Shown here piece after piece: positions 5,927-7,340 of a stretch of 7,340 nucleotides of DNA; position 1 is the first letter of the stretch; every line of letters begins with the position of its first letter. The notes beneath the pieces were generated by a model. It was given only the letters and a program-made list of their open reading frames with translations. It did no database searches and was not told where the DNA came from. The DNA is from Streptomyces sp. NRRL WC-3742 (GTDB taxonomy: Bacteria; Actinomycetota; Actinomycetes; Streptomycetales; Streptomycetaceae), in contig NZ_JOCF01000134.1 of assembly GCF_000720635.1 (NCBI RefSeq), positions 1 to 7,340 of the forward strand, in the 5' to 3' direction. Position numbers and translations under genes: made by a program.

Positions 5927-6022
5927 GCTGGTGGCCGTCCGTGCCGGTGGCCTGGAGCGCCGGTGGCCCTGAGCGTTGGTGACCCTGAGTGCCGGTGACC
6001 GTCAGTGCTGGTGGCCGCCCAT
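5927..6022. repeat. Six 16-bp tandem repeats upstream of the fmdB-like gene
   Basis: Degenerate units begin at 5927, 5943, 5959, 5975, 5991 and 6007; a typical copy is GCCGGTGGCCCTGAGC. All keep the core G-[CT]-[CT]-GGTG-[AG]-CC, while the 3' part of the unit varies, most in the first and last copies. The array fills most of the gap between the coiled-coil gene and the fmdB-like gene. Its last unit and a half cover the stop codon and the final MGGHQH codons of the coiled-coil gene. It lies 31 bp upstream of the fmdB-like start codon. Sixteen is not a multiple of three, so it does not look like a coding repeat. Confidence 0.85.
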
Positions 6023-7273
6023 GTCCTCGCGGATCATGTCGACCACCCGTGCCGCCGTGTCCCGTACGGCCGCCAGCTCCGTCAGGAAGTGCCAGTAGTC
6101 CGGGTGCCGCCCGGCGGCCTCCAGGGCGGCCACCGCGCGGTCCACCCGGACCACCGCCTCGTCCAGCGGGCCCGCGTGCCGCGGGTCCGGCGAGGTGCGG
6201 CCGGCCATCGCCAGGCGCTGCGCGTCCCGGAGGGCGAAGCGGGTCCGCTCCACCTCGCGGGTGGGGTCGTGCTGCACCTCGTTGAGCAGGCGCAGCCGGT
6301 CGTTCACCGCGAGCACCGAGCCGTCCGCCGTCTCCAGCAGCGCGCGGACGGTGCCGATCGCGGCGGTGGCGTCCGCCCAGCGCTGCTCGTCCCGGGCGCG
6401 GGCCGCCTCGGCAAGCTTGCGCTCGGCCGCGCGGCCCGTCTCCGCGACCTGCTCCGGCACGTGCTGGAGGTCCTGCCAGCAGGCGGTGCTGAACCGGCGG
6501 CGCAGCTCGCTCAGCGCCGGCGGGACGGAGGACGCCTTCGTCTCCAGCGCCTGGATGCGGGTGCGCAGACTGGCCACCCGTCGATCCAACTCATGTGCCC
6601 TCTCCGGCAGTTGGGCGGCATCGGCGGCGATGGCCTCGGCCCGCTGCCGCACCTCGTCGGCGCGCCGCAGCGTCGCCGCCACCCCGTGCCGGGCGGCGCC
6701 CTCGTTCAGCCGCCCGAGCTCCGGCGCCAGCTCGGCCAGCCGGGCCGCCAGGTCGTCCGCCCGCAGACCCGCGCCGCGCACCGCGTCCAGGGCGTTGCTC
6801 GCGGCGAGCAGCGCGCGCTTGGCCTGCTCCACCGCCGGGGTCACCCGCACCAACTGCTGCTCGGCGTGCTCCACCATCGGCTGGAGGCGCCGCAGGTAGT
6901 CGCCCAGCTCCGCACGGGCCGACCCGAGCTGGCCCCGGGCGTCCTCCAGCATCCGCTTGGCCCGCGCCGCCGACGTCGCGTCCAGGGTCTCGCTGTCCAG
7001 GTTGTACGCGTCCAGGGCACCCAGATAGTTCACGGTGACCTGCTCGACCCGCCCGGAGATCGCCGGCAGCTCCGCCAGCGCCCGCTGCGCGGCCGGCCCC
7101 TCCTCGGCCGCGCGGACCGTCTCCACGGCAAGCTGCAGCTCCCGCTGGGTCTCCTCCAGCTCGAAGAACGCCTCCTGCGCCGCGGCCCGGGCCTCCTTCG
7201 CCTCCGCCCGCGCGCCCTCCCCGCCGCGCCGCCCCCACCAGCCGCCGCCACTGCCCGTCGACGCCGCCGCCAC
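6002..7273 (-). CDS. Long alpha-helical, coiled-coil-like protein of unknown function
   Basis: This 423-residue protein has no recognisable catalytic motif, signal peptide or membrane segment. After a Gly/Trp/Arg-rich start (GSGGGWWGRRGG, about 7-18) nearly all of it is Ala-, Glu-, Arg- and Leu-rich with heptad-like spacing, interrupted by a few Pro/Gly breaks, which suggests a bundle of long helices. A single Cys occurs in the segment RRFSTACWQDLQHVPEQ, and it ends in MGGHQH. The GTG at 7273-7271 is supported by GGGAG (complement of 7280-7284) 6 nt upstream. The overall look recalls helical scaffold proteins such as PspA-type or tethering proteins, but I see no specific family signature and make no such claim. 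It is codirectional with the fmdB-like gene 106 bp downstream and sits near a Ter module, so a stress-related structural role is possible but unproven. Its end lies inside a tandem repeat. Confidence 0.82.
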   Translation of the reverse strand: MAAASTGSGGGWWGRRGGEGARAEAKEARAAAQEAFFELEETQRELQLAVETVRAAEEGPAAQRALAELPAISGRVEQVTVNYLGALDAYNLDSETLDATSAARAKRMLEDARGQLGSARAELGDYLRRLQPMVEHAEQQLVRVTPAVEQAKRALLAASNALDAVRGAGLRADDLAARLAELAPELGRLNEGAARHGVAATLRRADEVRQRAEAIAADAAQLPERAHELDRRVASLRTRIQALETKASSVPPALSELRRRFSTACWQDLQHVPEQVAETGRAAERKLAEAARARDEQRWADATAAIGTVRALLETADGSVLAVNDRLRLLNEVQHDPTREVERTRFALRDAQRLAMAGRTSPDPRHAGPLDEAVVRVDRAVAALEAAGRHPDYWHFLTELAAVRDTAARVVDMIREDMGGHQH

Positions 7274-7340
7274 TGCGCGCTCCCTGCTCCGTGCTCGTCC
7301 GCTGATCCGGCCATTCTCCCCGATCCCCCCACCCCCAATC
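7274..7340 (-). promoter_or_regulatory. Upstream region of the coiled-coil gene with RBS
   Basis: On the minus strand this carries GGAGCAGGGAG (complement of 7280-7290), the ribosome binding site of the GTG start at 7273. The outer part is G-rich on that strand. No convincing -10/-35 pair is visible, and the promoter may lie outside the window. Confidence 0.45.

Noticed and set aside
5927..6022. CRISPR array
   Set aside because: The units are contiguous and only 16 bp long, without unique spacers. They are plain tandem repeats.
6591..7238. Minus-strand frame of 215 codons inside the coiled-coil gene, and plus-strand frames opposite it
   Set aside because: Gly/Ala/Arg-rich shadow frames, without a ribosome site or motif.

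Overview
The window is very GC-rich, with strongly GC-biased third codon positions, GTG starts and long antisense shadow ORFs. This is typical of a high-GC actinomycete, and the protein style (a TerD protein beginning MTHVMAKG, a short FmdB zinc ribbon with a Gly/Cys tail) fits Streptomyces or a close relative. That placement is inference; no taxonomic marker gene is present.

Layout. At the left edge, on the minus strand, is the 5' part of a TerD-family gene (1-791) whose Pro/Ala-rich tail runs off the window. A 299-bp divergent promoter region (792-1090) separates it from a plus-strand operon of three genes: a CitE/HpcH-like C-C bond lyase (1091-2284), a large multidomain protein joining PRTase_2, TRSP, StiP/PRTase_1 and PELOTA modules (about 2334-4856), and a HAD phosphatase (4856-5683) that overlaps its upstream neighbour by one base (TGATG). 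Next, on the minus strand and sharing a CTAG with the HAD stop codon, is a small FmdB-type zinc-ribbon gene (5680-5895). It is preceded by a long helical, coiled-coil-like gene of unknown function (6002-7273).

How the genes fit together. TerD next to a lyase, two PRTase-like modules with TRSP and PELOTA domains, and a HAD phosphatase matches the tellurium-resistance-associated (Ter) biosynthetic module that Anantharaman, Iyer and Aravind predicted by comparative genomics to make a nucleoside-like metabolite. The reaction and product have not, to my knowledge, been shown, and the ATP-grasp enzyme usually associated with such modules is not in this window. The most notable points are the fusion of both PRTase-type modules into one polypeptide through a Pro-rich linker, and several tandem repeats: six 15-bp units coding the N-terminus of the fusion protein, six 16-bp units upstream of fmdB that run into the end of the preceding gene, and short repeats in the TerD and FmdB tails. 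The fmdB-like gene also appears to have a leaderless promoter.
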